Part shown: positions 25,292-34,438 of the stretch, piece after piece
How positions within the stretch are numbered: the first letter of the stretch is position 1
How the letters are laid out: each line of letters begins with the position of its first letter
From: Allorhizocola rhizosphaerae
GTDB taxonomy: Bacteria > Actinomycetota > Actinomycetes > Mycobacteriales > Micromonosporaceae
Reading direction: 5' to 3'
Assembly: GCF_003426775.1 (NCBI RefSeq)
Contig: NZ_QJUG01000057.1
Coordinates: forward strand, 1-41,799
Length of the DNA stretch: 41,799 nucleotides
Translations under genes and position numbers: made by a program
The notes under the pieces: generated by a model
Seen by the model: only the letters and a program-made list of their open reading frames with translations
Databases searched by the model: none
What the model was told of the DNA's origin: nothing

Positions 25292-25969
25292 ATGACCGAT
25301 GACGCGCTTCCGCCCGAGGTGGCATATCCGAGCCCGCCATGGCGCATGACCGGGCGGCTGTGGATGGCCTTCGTGCGCACGGCCGCCGACGTCGCGGTGC
25401 CCGCCGATCTCGCGCCCGTGGGCGGGCGGCGTCGTCTCGCTGTGGCCTTGGTGCGGTACGAGGCTGGGACGCTGCGCTATGACGAGTTTGCCGTGGGCCC
25501 GCTGGTGCGGCGCGGAGCCCGGGTCGGGGTGCTCACCGAGCACATCTGGGTGGACGACCCCGCGTCGCTGTGGGGCGGGCGGCGCCTGTGGGGCATCCCC
25601 AAACTCATGGCGCGGTTTGACTGGCACGACAACGATCGCGTGTCCGTCCATAGTGGACACGACCTGATCGCGGAGCTCGTGCTGCGGCCCGCGCGGTGGC
25701 GGCTGCCACCGATGCCGATTCCGGCGGCCGGGTTCGGCCAGATCGACGACCAGCGCACATACCTTCGCGGCCGGTGCGTGGCGCGGCCTGCCCCGGCTCG
25801 GGTCGACATCATGGGCTGGTCGGATCGCCTGCCCGCGCTGGCTGGGACTGCTGGGCCGGCCAGCTCCGGCGCTGGGCCGACCAGCTCTGTCGCTGGGCTG
25901 CCCGCGATGGAGCTCGCGCCGTGCCGGTTCGCGTTCCCGCACGGGCGGGTCCTCGGGAAGGCCGGCTAG
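25292..25969 (+). CDS. Acetoacetate decarboxylase-like protein
   Basis: This is a 225-residue protein of the acetoacetate decarboxylase (ADC) superfamily. 'EFAVGPLVRRGARVGVLTEHIWVDDPASLWGGRRLWGIPKLMARFDW' holds the typical strand pattern and a lysine in 'GIPKLMA' near the family's Schiff-base lysine. Many actinobacterial members are uncharacterised and may act on other keto acids or in secondary metabolism. The ATG follows a TAGTGT box by 7 nt (leaderless). It is divergent from the MFS remnant over an AT-rich 80-bp gap. A repetitive stretch (about 185-205, SSGAGPTSSVAG) looks disordered. Confidence 0.68.
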   Translation: MTDDALPPEVAYPSPPWRMTGRLWMAFVRTAADVAVPADLAPVGGRRRLAVALVRYEAGTLRYDEFAVGPLVRRGARVGVLTEHIWVDDPASLWGGRRLWGIPKLMARFDWHDNDRVSVHSGHDLIAELVLRPARWRLPPMPIPAAGFGQIDDQRTYLRGRCVARPAPARVDIMGWSDRLPALAGTAGPASSGAGPTSSVAGLPAMELAPCRFAFPHGRVLGKAG

Positions 25970-26027
25970 GGCCACGATCTCGGGGGTGGCACTCGGATCG
26001 GCCTCGAGTCAGGCTTATGGTCCAGTT

Positions 26028-27410
26028 ATGGATGATCTCTTTTTACGCGCGGCCGAGCTCGGGGCAGCCTATCGCCGGTCGCTCAACGAACGTCCGGTGC
26101 GGGCCGCGGCCGGCGAGGAGGAGCTGCGCAAACTGTTCGGGGTCGAGCTCGGGCGGGAGGGGACGCCGGCGGCCCGGGTGATCGAGGAGCTGGCCGAGGC
26201 GGCCGCGCACGGGCTCGTCTCGTCGGCCGGACCGAGGTACTTCGGCTTCGTCGTTGGCGGATCGCTGCCCTCGGCCACCGCCGCCGACATGCTCGCCGCG
26301 GCCTGGGATCAGAACGCCTTCAACGCCACGCTCTCTCCCGCCGCGATCGCCGCCGAGGAGGCCGCGGGTGGCTGGCTCAAGGAACTGCTCGGCCTGCCCG
26401 GCACCGCCTCGGTCGGCTTCGTGACCGGCGGGCAGGCGGCCAACACGGTCGGGCTGGCGGCGGGCCGCCATCATGTGCTTGCGGCGGCGGGGTGGGATGT
26501 GGAAACCCGCGGCCTGATCGGTGCGCCGCCGATCAAAGTGGTTGCCGGGGAGGAGCGGCATGCCACTGTCGACCGGTCCTTGCGCCTTCTTGGATTGGGT
26601 ACCGAGTCACTGCGCGCCGTGCGGGCCGACGCGAATGGGGCCATCGACGTGGCGGAGCTTCGCCGGGTACTGGATGAGGAAACGGATGGGCCATTGATCG
26701 TCTGCCTGCAAGCGGGCAACGTCAACACCGGCGCGTGCGACGACATGCGCACGGTGTGCGAGCTCGTCCACGCGCGGGGCGGATGGGTGCATGTGGACGG
26801 TGCGTTTGGACTGTGGGCGGCCGCGAGCCCGGCGATCCGGCATCTCGTCGACGGCGTGGAGTTGGCCGACTCGTGGGGGTGCGACGGGCACAAGTGGCTC
26901 AATGTGCCCTACGACAGCGGGTTTGCCTTCTGCGCGCATCCGGTGACACACGCTTCCGCAGTGTCCTATGTGGCGCCCTATCTGACCGGGTCGGGAGTCG
27001 TGCATCGTGCGGCGGACTTCACGCTTGAGTCGTCGCGGCGCGCACGCGGCTTCGCCGTATGGGCCGCGCTGCGCGAACTGGGCCGCGATGGCGTGGCGGA
27101 GTTGGTGGAGCGCTGCTGCCGCCTGGCACGCCAGTTCGCCGAGCAGCTGCGCGCGGCCGGGTTCGAAATCGCCAACGACGTCGTGCTCAACCAGGTGCTG
27201 GTGAGCTTCGGCGACGACGCGAGCACCGAACGGGTCATCGCCGCCGTGCAGGACGACGGCACCTGCTGGATGGGCCCGACCACATGGCGAGGCCGCCGCC
27301 TCATGCGCATCTCAGTATCCAACGCCACCACCACCGAAGCCGACATCACCCGCAGTGCCGAAGCCATCATCCGCCTAGCCCACCCACCTCTCCCTCCGCG
27401 TCGATCATGA
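26028..27410 (+). CDS. PLP-dependent group II amino acid decarboxylase
   Basis: A 460-residue enzyme of the aromatic-L-amino-acid/glutamate decarboxylase type. It has the N-terminal 'RYFGFVVGGSLPSATAADMLAAAWDQN', PLP phosphate contact 'FVTGGQAANT', an 'HVDGAFG' motif whose Asp pairs with the pyridine nitrogen, and the Schiff-base lysine in 'DGHKWLNVPYD'. Substrate could be an aromatic or acidic amino acid. It is monocistronic. The ATG lies 6 nt after TATGGT, which suggests leaderless transcription; an upstream in-frame start at 25986 is less likely. It is followed by the dispersed repeat. Confidence 0.88.
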   Translation: MDDLFLRAAELGAAYRRSLNERPVRAAAGEEELRKLFGVELGREGTPAARVIEELAEAAAHGLVSSAGPRYFGFVVGGSLPSATAADMLAAAWDQNAFNATLSPAAIAAEEAAGGWLKELLGLPGTASVGFVTGGQAANTVGLAAGRHHVLAAAGWDVETRGLIGAPPIKVVAGEERHATVDRSLRLLGLGTESLRAVRADANGAIDVAELRRVLDEETDGPLIVCLQAGNVNTGACDDMRTVCELVHARGGWVHVDGAFGLWAAASPAIRHLVDGVELADSWGCDGHKWLNVPYDSGFAFCAHPVTHASAVSYVAPYLTGSGVVHRAADFTLESSRRARGFAVWAALRELGRDGVAELVERCCRLARQFAEQLRAAGFEIANDVVLNQVLVSFGDDASTERVIAAVQDDGTCWMGPTTWRGRRLMRISVSNATTTEADITRSAEAIIRLAHPPLPPRRS

Positions 27411-27466
27411 ACTTAGTCCATGTGCGATGGCGTGTCACGACACCAACTTCATGATCAACGCGAAGA
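27396..27466 (-). repeat. Dispersed intergenic repeat, copy B (fuller palindrome)
   Basis: Its ends CCGCGTCGATCATGAACTTA and CTTCATGATCAACGCG are inverted copies, and inside them lies TGTCGTGACA. The minus strand matches the plus strand at 8664-8726. It sits between the convergent decarboxylase and permease genes, where it could form a long hairpin serving both as terminator. Confidence 0.65.
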
Positions 27467-27486
27467 GGGGCGACGCGGAGATCGTA

Positions 27487-28310
27487 TCAGCGGGAGAGGG
27501 GGGATTGGGCGGTGGCGCCTTTGATGAAATAGCGTTGGCCGAAGCTGAACAGGACCAGCATGGGCAGGGTACGAGCAAGGATGCGACCATGACGTACTGG
27601 TAGTCGCCCTGCCCGCCGGCCGTGGGGCTGTATTTGGTCATGGCGTAGGCGATCCCCAGCGGCGCGGTGAAGTCTTCCACGCCCTCGCTGTTGAGATAGA
27701 TGAGCGCCCCCTGGAAGTTGTTCCAGCTCGCCTGGAACTCGAACAGGAACACGATGACGAACGACGGGATCGACAGCGGCATCGCGATGCGCCAGAACAT
27801 TTTCCAGTAGCCCGCGCCGTCGATGCGCGCCGCCTCGAACAGCTCCCGCGGCAGGCCCAGGAAGAACTGCCGCTGCAGGAAAATGTAGAACGCGGAGCCG
27901 AACAGGTTGGCGCCGAACAGCGGCACCCACGTGCCGAGCACACCGAGCTGCTTCCAGATGAGGTAGGTGGGAATCATCGTGATCGAGGCGGGCAGCATCA
28001 TCGTCGCCAACACGAGTCCAAACAGGAACGTCCGGCCGGGGAACCGGAAGTAGGCGAAGCCGAAGGCGACCAGCGAGCTCGACACCGACACCGCGGCGGC
28101 GGCGAGCAAAGCGATCGCCACGCTGTTGACCAGCCAGCTGACCAGCGGTAGCTCCTGCCAGACCTGAACGTAGTTGCGCCACTGGACGGTGCGCGGGATG
28201 AGGGCGTTGTCGAACACCTGGCCGCTGGGCTTGAGGCTCGCGGCAATGAGCCACGCCAGGGGGTACAGGAAAAGGACGGCGAAGCCGGTCAGAAGAATTT
28301 TGGTCTTCAT
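27487..28310 (-). CDS. Sugar ABC transporter permease (MalG-type), frameshifted near its end
   Basis: About 274 residues with six membrane helices and the EAA loop 'ELFEAARIDGAGYWKMFWRIAMPLS' that docks the ATPase. It starts at ATG 28310, overlapping the other permease's stop (ATGA). Up to about 27572 the frame is normal; then the expected ending ('LPMLVLFSFGQRYFIKGA...') continues in another frame to TGA at 27487-27489. In the frame as given, translation runs on to 27435 with an unrelated tail and without the last helix. One base seems to be missing in the run around 27565-27572, by mutation or sequencing error. It works with the adjacent permease and binding protein. Confidence 0.82.
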
Positions 28311-29290
28311 CGCGCACCCTCGTAGTAGACGTGGCGCGTGGCGATTTTGGCCTGGATGGTGGTCAGGACCAGTAGGATGACGAACAGCAGCCAGGCCATC
28401 GCGGCGGCGAAGCCGAAGTCGAACTGCCGGAACGCCTGCTGGAACAGGTAGACCGCGTAGAAAAGCGACGCCTCCGGCGCGGTGTTGGACTGGTCCCGCC
28501 AAAACAGCAGGTATGCCTGGTCGAACACCTGGAACGCGGCGATCGTCAGCACGATGACGTTGAAGAACATCGCGCCGGAAATCATGGGCAGCGTGATGGA
28601 GAAGAACTTGCGCACCGGCCCGGCGCCGTCCAGCTCCGCGACCTCGTAAAGCTCGCGCGGCACGGTCTGCAGCGCGGCCAGGAAGATGACCATCGTGCCG
28701 CTGACCGCCCACAGTGTCATGAGCACAATGGACGGTTTGACCCACGTAGGATCCACCAACCACTGCGGGCCTTCGATCCCGACCAGCCGCAGGGCCTGGT
28801 TGATGGCTCCGGTGTTTCCGTTGAGCAGCAACAGGAACATCGATGCCGTGGCCACCAGCGGGGTCATTCTGGGCAGGTAGTAGACCGTGCGGAAGAAGCC
28901 GGTGCCACGCCGGTTGGCATGGAGGAGCAGGGCGAGCATGAGCGCGAAGCAGATTTCCACCGGAACGGCCAGCACGGCGTAGAACAGCGTGTTGCCCAGC
29001 GATGTCGCCACCCGCGGATCGGCAAGCAGCTGCTCGTAATTGGCCGTGCCGGCGGGGCGCAGGTCGCCCGTTGCCAGGTTGTAGTGGCTGAACGAGATGA
29101 CCAGGCTGTAGACCATCGTGCCCGCGACGAAGACCAGGAACCCCACGATCCACGGCGAGATGAACAGATAGCCGGCCAGTGCCTCATGGCCGCGGGCGGT
29201 TCCCCTCGGCCTCCCACCCGCCGCGGCCTGCCGCGAGGCTGTGTGGCCTTCCGCGGCGCCCGCCAAGCCGCCCGCCTCCCGGCGCTTCAT
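28307..29290 (-). CDS. Sugar ABC transporter permease (MalF-type)
   Basis: A 327-residue permease with six membrane helices after a 40-residue polar N-terminus. The ATPase-docking EAA loop is 'ELYEVAELDGAGPVRKFFSITLPMI'. It starts 7 bp after the binding-protein gene stops and overlaps the next permease (ATGA). The operon has no ATPase gene, as is usual in actinomycetes that share one MsiK-type ATPase among sugar importers. Some in-frame starts further in are possible because the N-terminus is variable. Confidence 0.9.
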   Translation of the reverse strand: MKRREAGGLAGAAEGHTASRQAAAGGRPRGTARGHEALAGYLFISPWIVGFLVFVAGTMVYSLVISFSHYNLATGDLRPAGTANYEQLLADPRVATSLGNTLFYAVLAVPVEICFALMLALLLHANRRGTGFFRTVYYLPRMTPLVATASMFLLLLNGNTGAINQALRLVGIEGPQWLVDPTWVKPSIVLMTLWAVSGTMVIFLAALQTVPRELYEVAELDGAGPVRKFFSITLPMISGAMFFNVIVLTIAAFQVFDQAYLLFWRDQSNTAPEASLFYAVYLFQQAFRQFDFGFAAAMAWLLFVILLVLTTIQAKIATRHVYYEGAR

Positions 29291-29297
29291 GTCAATC

Positions 29298-30668
29298 TCA
29301 GCCGCGTACGACGGTGTCGTAGGCCCGTTTGGCGGCCGCCTGCGCGTCGGCGAGCGCCTGCTGAGCCGACTTCGAACCCAGGCTGGTGGCCGTGATCGCG
29401 TTGATCAGCTCCTGCTGGATCTGCTGCCCGGCGGGCGACGCGCCGAAGCTGCGCCCGGCGCCGACGACGTCGTAGTACGTGGCGATCACCTGGTCGAATC
29501 CGGCGTTGCCGCTTGGCTTGACGTATTTTTCGCGGATGGCCCGGTCGGCGTCCGGCGAACCGGTGAACAGCCCGGTAAAGATGCTGTTGCGCTGCTGCAC
29601 CGTTGCCGCTCGGGCCTCGGCTGCCGCCATCCAGTTGTCCTGGCTGGTGAGCGCGAGCGCCCAAGCACATGCGGCACTTGGATTTTTCGCGCCGGCCGGA
29701 ATGACAAACGCTGTTGCGCCGGCGGCTATCGCTACGGGCTTGCCATCTTTGCCTTTGAAGGGTACCGCGCTGAGCTCCAGCCGATCCTTATAGGGCGCGA
29801 GGACGTTAACGTACCACTGGAAGTTCACTTCGGCCGCAACCTTGTCCGTGACGAACTGGTTGCTCTGCCCGAACACGTCGAACGAATCGCCGAAGCTCTT
29901 GACCTTCGCGAAACCGCCCTGCGCGTCGAGGATCCGCTTGAGTGTCTCAAGTGGATAGACGTTGGCCGGGTCGTCGAGTGTCGGTGCGCCCTTCTCATCG
30001 ATCAGCCTGCCGCCGAGGCCCAGCATCCACAGGTTGGTCTGCCCCGTGGCCACCGGATGGAAGCCCAGCGTCGCCGGGACACCGCCGCTTTCCTTGTACA
30101 GCTTGGCAATCGCCCCGAGCAGTGCGGTCGGGTTGGACGTGTCGAACTCGGCGTCGGCAACTCCGGCCGCGCCCGTGAGCTTCTTGTTGATCAGGATTGT
30201 CGGCGGCTGGAAGAACTGCGGCACCGCCCACACCTGATTCTCATACGTCACATCGCCGATCACGGCCGGATAGAAGCGCGCCTTCGGATCGACGTTCTTG
30301 GCCGAGTAACACCTGTCCATCGGGAGGATGAGCCGCTGCGCGGCATAGGTCGCCACATACTGCCGGTCCATCTGTACCACGTCGGGCAGGTTGCCGCTGG
30401 CGATGCGCGTGGTGAACTTCTGCGCGTCGAAGCCGGTCTGGTCGATCTCGATGGTGACCCCGCCGAGCAGGCCCTGGGCGTGCGCGAGCCGTGCCCGGCC
30501 GACGTCGTCGGTGCTGTTGAAACCCCACGCCCGCAGCGTGCCTGCCGGTGTGGCGGAGAAGTCCGGGCCTTCGGGCCCGCCGCCGTTGTCACCCGAACCG
30601 CAGCCTGCGGCGGCGACGAGCACCGCGACGAGGTTCACCGCCACGAGGGTCACACCGTTGTGTCTCAT
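29298..30668 (-). CDS. Sugar ABC transporter substrate-binding lipoprotein
   Basis: A 456-residue extracellular binding protein of the MalE/UgpB class. The signal peptide ends in a lipobox (VAAAGC, Cys near residue 23). Family features include 'GNLPDVVQMDRQYVATYAAQ', the hinge region, and 'AAGATAFVIPAGAKNPSAACAWALAL' near the C-terminal lobe. The substrate is probably an oligosaccharide and cannot be told from sequence. AAAGGA lies before the ATG. It is the first gene of the importer operon. No LacI-type operator is visible in the 77-bp upstream gap. Confidence 0.9.
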   Translation of the reverse strand: MRHNGVTLVAVNLVAVLVAAAGCGSGDNGGGPEGPDFSATPAGTLRAWGFNSTDDVGRARLAHAQGLLGGVTIEIDQTGFDAQKFTTRIASGNLPDVVQMDRQYVATYAAQRLILPMDRCYSAKNVDPKARFYPAVIGDVTYENQVWAVPQFFQPPTILINKKLTGAAGVADAEFDTSNPTALLGAIAKLYKESGGVPATLGFHPVATGQTNLWMLGLGGRLIDEKGAPTLDDPANVYPLETLKRILDAQGGFAKVKSFGDSFDVFGQSNQFVTDKVAAEVNFQWYVNVLAPYKDRLELSAVPFKGKDGKPVAIAAGATAFVIPAGAKNPSAACAWALALTSQDNWMAAAEARAATVQQRNSIFTGLFTGSPDADRAIREKYVKPSGNAGFDQVIATYYDVVGAGRSFGASPAGQQIQQELINAITATSLGSKSAQQALADAQAAAKRAYDTVVRG

Positions 30669-30744
30669 GTGGGGTCCTTTCTCTCATGGGCGGCGCATTG
30701 ATACCCATGAAGCCCACCGGGCCAAACGGCTACTAGCTCAGGCC

Positions 30745-31614
30745 CTATGATCCGAACTGGACATTCGGCGGGTTGGGCCCGCCGAGCAACCTGATCACGG
30801 TGGCCAGGGTGCCCGTGACCCCGACGATGGCCGCGTTGGGCGGGGAGTGCCAGGCATGCCCGAGCAGGAGCGCACCCGTGGCGGCGTCGGCGAAGGTCAG
30901 CTGCGAGACATCGATGACGATGGGCACGCTTGGTGCGGGCCGGTCGCGCAGCGCCGCGTCGACGGCGGCGCGCACCGCCCGCCGGTTGCTGAAATCGCAT
31001 TCGCCGATCAGCTGGAGCCCGTGCGGCTCCATGGTGCGGCGGATCTGCAACAGCGGGGACCATCCCGCGCCGTTGGCCGGAGCACGAGATGTCGTCGGGT
31101 GGGCACTGATCACGCGTTGCAGCACGCCCCGGTCCAGCCGGCTCGGGTCGTACAGGCACACGCCCAGCGCGCGTGCCTCCATGTAGATGGTGTTGAGCTG
31201 GGCCTCGAACCATGTGAGCTGCTCGGCGTCCGCCGGCGTGTACGGCGTCCAGGCGATGTCACGCAGCATGCGCAGCCCTGTGTATCCGCCCGCGGCGGCA
31301 TCGTCGACGTAACGGCCGACGCGGTCGAGCGTGCGCCGCGGGTCGAACCGCCCGTCGGGCAGGAACGCCTGCTGGGCGGGGATCAGCCGGACGCTCCCGG
31401 CGCGCGCGGCCGCGTCGACGTCGAGCCCCCGGGCCTGCAACCCGGCGCGCAGCTCGGCCGGCACGAGCGAGCCGGTGAACACCAGCACCTGCTCACCCGA
31501 GCGCAGCCCGGCACCGATCATCGCCGCGGCGGCGTCGACCAGATCGTCGGCGCCGGCCGCAAACGCGCACACGTGATCGCCGAGCCGGACACGGTCCACG
31601 ATCTCGGCGATCAT
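30745..31614 (-). CDS. MEDS-STAS two-domain signalling protein
   Basis: A 289-residue cytoplasmic protein. Residues 1-165 fit the MEDS domain (DcmR-like sensor; 'LGDHVCAFAAGADDLVDAAAAMIGAGLRSGEQVLVFTG' and 'ALGVCLYDPSRL'). Residues 190-285 fit a STAS domain ('PIVIDVSQLTFADAATGALLL', phospho-site region DAATGA). Such proteins are thought to sense a small molecule and to bind kinase-type anti-sigma factors. GAGGAGG precedes the ATG. A SigB-like promoter upstream supports a place in stress regulation together with the STAS gene at 35104. Confidence 0.85.
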   Translation of the reverse strand: MIAEIVDRVRLGDHVCAFAAGADDLVDAAAAMIGAGLRSGEQVLVFTGSLVPAELRAGLQARGLDVDAAARAGSVRLIPAQQAFLPDGRFDPRRTLDRVGRYVDDAAAGGYTGLRMLRDIAWTPYTPADAEQLTWFEAQLNTIYMEARALGVCLYDPSRLDRGVLQRVISAHPTTSRAPANGAGWSPLLQIRRTMEPHGLQLIGECDFSNRRAVRAAVDAALRDRPAPSVPIVIDVSQLTFADAATGALLLGHAWHSPPNAAIVGVTGTLATVIRLLGGPNPPNVQFGS

Positions 31615-31661
31615 CCGGGCCTCCTCACAGGTTACGAAGCACGTCAGCGGCGAATGCCGCG

Positions 31662-31687
31662 CTACCCAACTTCGCGGGCCTTCTAAC
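31662..31687 (-). promoter_or_regulatory. Possible SigB/SigF-type promoter of the MEDS-STAS gene
   Basis: On the minus strand GTTA, a 16-nt spacer and GGGTAG match the general stress sigma pattern (GTTT-N14-16-GGGTAT) with one mismatch in each box. It lies 48 bp before the ATG. Confidence 0.4.
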
Positions 31688-31716
31688 CTGTTGCGGGGCG
31701 GAAGTTTCGGGTGCGA

Positions 31717-31971
31717 TCACACCTCCGGAGGCGGGTCGTTGCACGGGCGGGCGGAGTACACCAGGTAGCCCTGCTGGACGCCCCACCGGTATGCGGTGCC
31801 TTCGCAGTTGATGCTGTAAGTGCCGCGCACCTGGGTCCGGCTGGAGTCCGTGTACCACGTGTGCAGGCAGTAGTTGCCGGCGGCGCAGGGATAGAGCGCC
31901 TGGGCCGGACTGGCCGGCACGACGATGGCCGCGCCGGCCAATGCGGCCGCCATGAGAACCCGACGAATCAT
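31717..31971 (-). CDS. Small secreted protein, DUF6289-like
   Basis: An 84-residue protein with a signal peptide (cut after 'SPAQA', about residue 25) and a mature part of about 59 residues with four cysteines (CAAGNYC, INC, PC). The ending 'GYLVYSARPC' is typical of a family of small exported actinobacterial proteins of unknown role. TAGATT lies 7 nt before the ATG, so transcription may be leaderless. Confidence 0.65.
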   Translation of the reverse strand: MIRRVLMAAALAGAAIVVPASPAQALYPCAAGNYCLHTWYTDSSRTQVRGTYSINCEGTAYRWGVQQGYLVYSARPCNDPPPEV

Positions 31972-32029
31972 GAATTCGAATCTATGCGATGGTACGGCGG
32001 CGCGCCATCCACCGAACTGTCCAATGTGG

Positions 32030-32908
32030 TCAGCGGGAGAACTGCCAGCTCACGCCTTCGCCGTCGGGCACGACGACGACCGTGCCGCGCACCGGGGTCC
32101 AGCCGTCGTGCAGCAGGAAGATGCGCCCACCCGAGCGGGCGAGCAGGCGCAGGCCCGTCGTGCGCCACCGAGGCGGATCCACGTCGATCCGCTCCTCGCG
32201 CACGCCGGGCACGTCGATGCCCAGCGGCACGCCGCTGAACGCCGTGGCCCGCGGCATCGACCCCACACCCGAGGCCAGCCGCAGGGCGTGGCCCCGGCCG
32301 ACCACCGCGGCCAAACTGGACAGCTCCCAGAACAGTGCCAGCGCGATGATCCCGGCGATGAACAGGGCCCGCAACGCGCGGTGTCCCACCGGCAGCGGGC
32401 GATCTGCCGACGGCGGCGACGCGGCACGCGCGAGCCACAGCCCGTATCCGGCGATCGCCGTGCCGACCGCCAGCGCCAGCGGGATGAACATCGGCGTGGC
32501 TGGCCGCTTGACGACGGCTATGAGCAGAGCGCACGCCGCGGTCGCCAGCCCGGCCACGAATGCGATGCGGCCCGCGGTGCGCAGTGCCGGGCGCTTTCGC
32601 GGTACCGCCAGCCAGCCCAGGATGCCCTGATGCAGGCCCAGCCAGCCCAACCCGAGCACGCCCAACGCCATCAACGGCACGAAAAGGGTGCTGACGCTGC
32701 TCAGGATGTAATCCTGGCCCGTGTATCCGAACAGGCTCACGTGCAGGCCCATGTAGCGGGCCTGCTCGTTGGTCCGTGCCCAGCCGAAGTAGAGCATCAG
32801 CGCGGACACCACGGTCACCGGAAGGCCGACCGAGGCGAACACCGACAGCAGGGCCTTGACCGCCGACTCGGGCGGCTGCCCGGCCCCGCGCCGCCTCGGT
32901 TGGGTCAT
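32030..32908 (-). CDS. Integral membrane protein, unknown function
   Basis: A 292-residue protein with five predicted membrane helices (about 20-42, 68-90, 110-132, 140-160, 182-202) and a C-terminal soluble part of about 90 residues rich in strands ('GGRIFLLHDGWTPVRGTVVVVPDG'). I recognise no family. ATG 32908 overlaps the stop of the TIG-domain lipoprotein gene (ATGA), so both are made together and may form a membrane complex. Confidence 0.7.
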   Translation of the reverse strand: MTQPRRRGAGQPPESAVKALLSVFASVGLPVTVVSALMLYFGWARTNEQARYMGLHVSLFGYTGQDYILSSVSTLFVPLMALGVLGLGWLGLHQGILGWLAVPRKRPALRTAGRIAFVAGLATAACALLIAVVKRPATPMFIPLALAVGTAIAGYGLWLARAASPPSADRPLPVGHRALRALFIAGIIALALFWELSSLAAVVGRGHALRLASGVGSMPRATAFSGVPLGIDVPGVREERIDVDPPRWRTTGLRLLARSGGRIFLLHDGWTPVRGTVVVVPDGEGVSWQFSR

Positions 32909-33864
32909 GACGGTTCGACTGGCGGCGGTGGGCCGTCAGGCGGGGGCGGCGGTGGTGGCGGTGGCGACTGGGGCGGTGGCGGCGACTGAGTCCTGGGCGA
33001 TGGTGGACCGGACGGCGACGGACTGTCCGTTGTGGACTCTCCGGTGTAGGTGAACGCCGAGCGCAACACCCGCTCGCCCGCACGGCCGCGCACCTTCACG
33101 TCGACCTTTCCGGCCTGCGTGGCCGCGGGGGTGACCACCGCGACGGCGTTGGTGCCGACACCGGTCTTGCCGAGGTATCGGATCTCCCCCTGAACCGCGT
33201 TGTCGCCGAAGAACACGGTGATGTTGCTGAATCCGCTGCCGGTGAGCTCGACCGTGTCCCCGCCCTTGACCGAGCCTTGCGCCGGGTTCACGCCTTCGAG
33301 CTCGAAGCTGCAGGCCACGCCTGTGGCGCTGGTCGGCTTCGCCACACGGGGAATGCCGTTGGGGTGGCGCGCATGCCAGGCCAGCGCCCGTGCCAGCAAT
33401 TCCTCTGCCGCCTGCAGCAGGCACTCCGGGCTGTCGGTTTGCTGTGGACGTGGCAGCGCTGCCTGCTCCTGAGCCTTCGCCCACTTGGACGAGTCCCGAT
33501 TGAACACGACCTGACAGACTGCGGCCAGCGCATTCACCAGCGTGTCGTCTTCGTTCTTGGACACCTTCTCGCATTCGCCGTCTTCCAGGCCGCGGTACCA
33601 GCCGCCGGGGCTGTCCGGGTCGGCGGGCCCGAACGGGATCCAGGCGAACCCCTCGTCGCCGGGCGGAGCTGGTGGGGCCGGTGGGGCAGGTGGCGCGGGC
33701 GGTGCCGGCGTGGTTCCGGGCGACGGGGACGCGCCTGGCGAGGTCTCCGTGGCGGTGACGGTCGGCTCGGCCTCCGGGCCGGGCGCCCTGACGCAACCCT
33801 GGGCTGCGGCAAGAGCCACCAGGGCGGCGCAAGCGGCCGCGTACCAACCCATCCGCCGGGCCAT
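32905..33864 (-). CDS. Exported protein with one IPT/TIG domain and proline-rich ends
   Basis: A 319-residue exported protein. The signal peptide ends 'AAAQGC', an imperfect lipobox, so it may be a lipoprotein. A Pro/Ala/Thr linker (about 28-65, tandem APP units) is followed by a helical domain with four cysteines (about 70-170) and an IPT/TIG immunoglobulin-like domain (about 190-275, 'VNPAQGSVKGGDTVELTGSGFSN'). The C-terminus is a poly-proline tail of about 40 residues that could span the wall. ATG 33864 gives the signal peptide; the longer frame to 34128 does not look coding. Operon with the next membrane protein. Confidence 0.72.
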   Translation of the reverse strand: MARRMGWYAAACAALVALAAAQGCVRAPGPEAEPTVTATETSPGASPSPGTTPAPPAPPAPPAPPAPPGDEGFAWIPFGPADPDSPGGWYRGLEDGECEKVSKNEDDTLVNALAAVCQVVFNRDSSKWAKAQEQAALPRPQQTDSPECLLQAAEELLARALAWHARHPNGIPRVAKPTSATGVACSFELEGVNPAQGSVKGGDTVELTGSGFSNITVFFGDNAVQGEIRYLGKTGVGTNAVAVVTPAATQAGKVDVKVRGRAGERVLRSAFTYTGESTTDSPSPSGPPSPRTQSPPPPQSPPPPPPPPPDGPPPPVEPS

Positions 33865-33934
33865 GGCTCCAGTACAGCACCATAGTCGCTTGCGGCGGCG
33901 CGTTTTCGGCCAATCCGAGCGGCTATGGGGCTGG

Positions 33935-33949
33935 CCCTGCCCGGCAGGG
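33935..33949. terminator. Short palindrome between minus-strand genes
   Basis: CCCTGCC-C-GGCAGGG lies in the 206-bp gap between the 117-residue protein gene and the TIG-domain gene. It could end the upstream transcript or be an operator. Confidence 0.3.
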
Positions 33950-34070
33950 TGTCCCGTCACCGCGCACCCACAAGGGTCCGCCGGCCGATGATGCCACGCT
34001 GCCGCTTGCGGAGTGGACACCGGCCGCGGCGGTGCGTACCGTGCCGGGACGCACCACGGATGTGCCTTCT

Positions 34071-34424
34071 TCAATCGACCTCGTCGATCACCTCGGCGCC
34101 GCTGTCCGGATCGGACGGAGGGGTGCACGGAGGGGTGCGTTGCGGGTGCGCAAGGCTTTCGGCCTGTAGGCCGAGGGTGTCCAGCACCAGCTGTTCCACG
34201 CTGTCGAGTTGTTCGGTGTGCTTGCCGTGAGTGGCGTCGTCCGCGGCGGCTGCGATCGATTCGACCAACTGCCGGGCCCGGCTGGGTTCCGTGCCGGCCA
34301 GTTCGGTGATGCCGGCGACGAGCTCGTCCACGGTCTCGGTCGGGCCGACATAGGGCTCCGCCTGCCGGCGGGCCAGGGCCACCAGATCCACGCTGTCCTG
34401 ACGGTCGCCGTCATCCGTATCCAT
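34071..34424 (-). CDS. Small acidic cytoplasmic protein, unknown function
   Basis: About 117 residues, strongly acidic and helical ('DSVDLVALARRQAEPYVGPTETVDELVAGITELAG'), ending in a disordered tail. I recognise no family. ATG 34424 follows GGTGAGG; an upstream ATG at 34454 overlaps the DUF3040 gene end. It is downstream of, and probably co-transcribed with, the DUF3040 gene. Confidence 0.5.
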   Translation of the reverse strand: MDTDDGDRQDSVDLVALARRQAEPYVGPTETVDELVAGITELAGTEPSRARQLVESIAAAADDATHGKHTEQLDSVEQLVLDTLGLQAESLAHPQRTPPCTPPSDPDSGAEVIDEVD

Positions 34425-34438
34425 GGCCCTCACCTGCT

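Noticed and set aside
33665..33715. Tandem 9-bp repeats as a regulatory satellite
   Set aside because: They encode the APP linker of an exported protein in frame.
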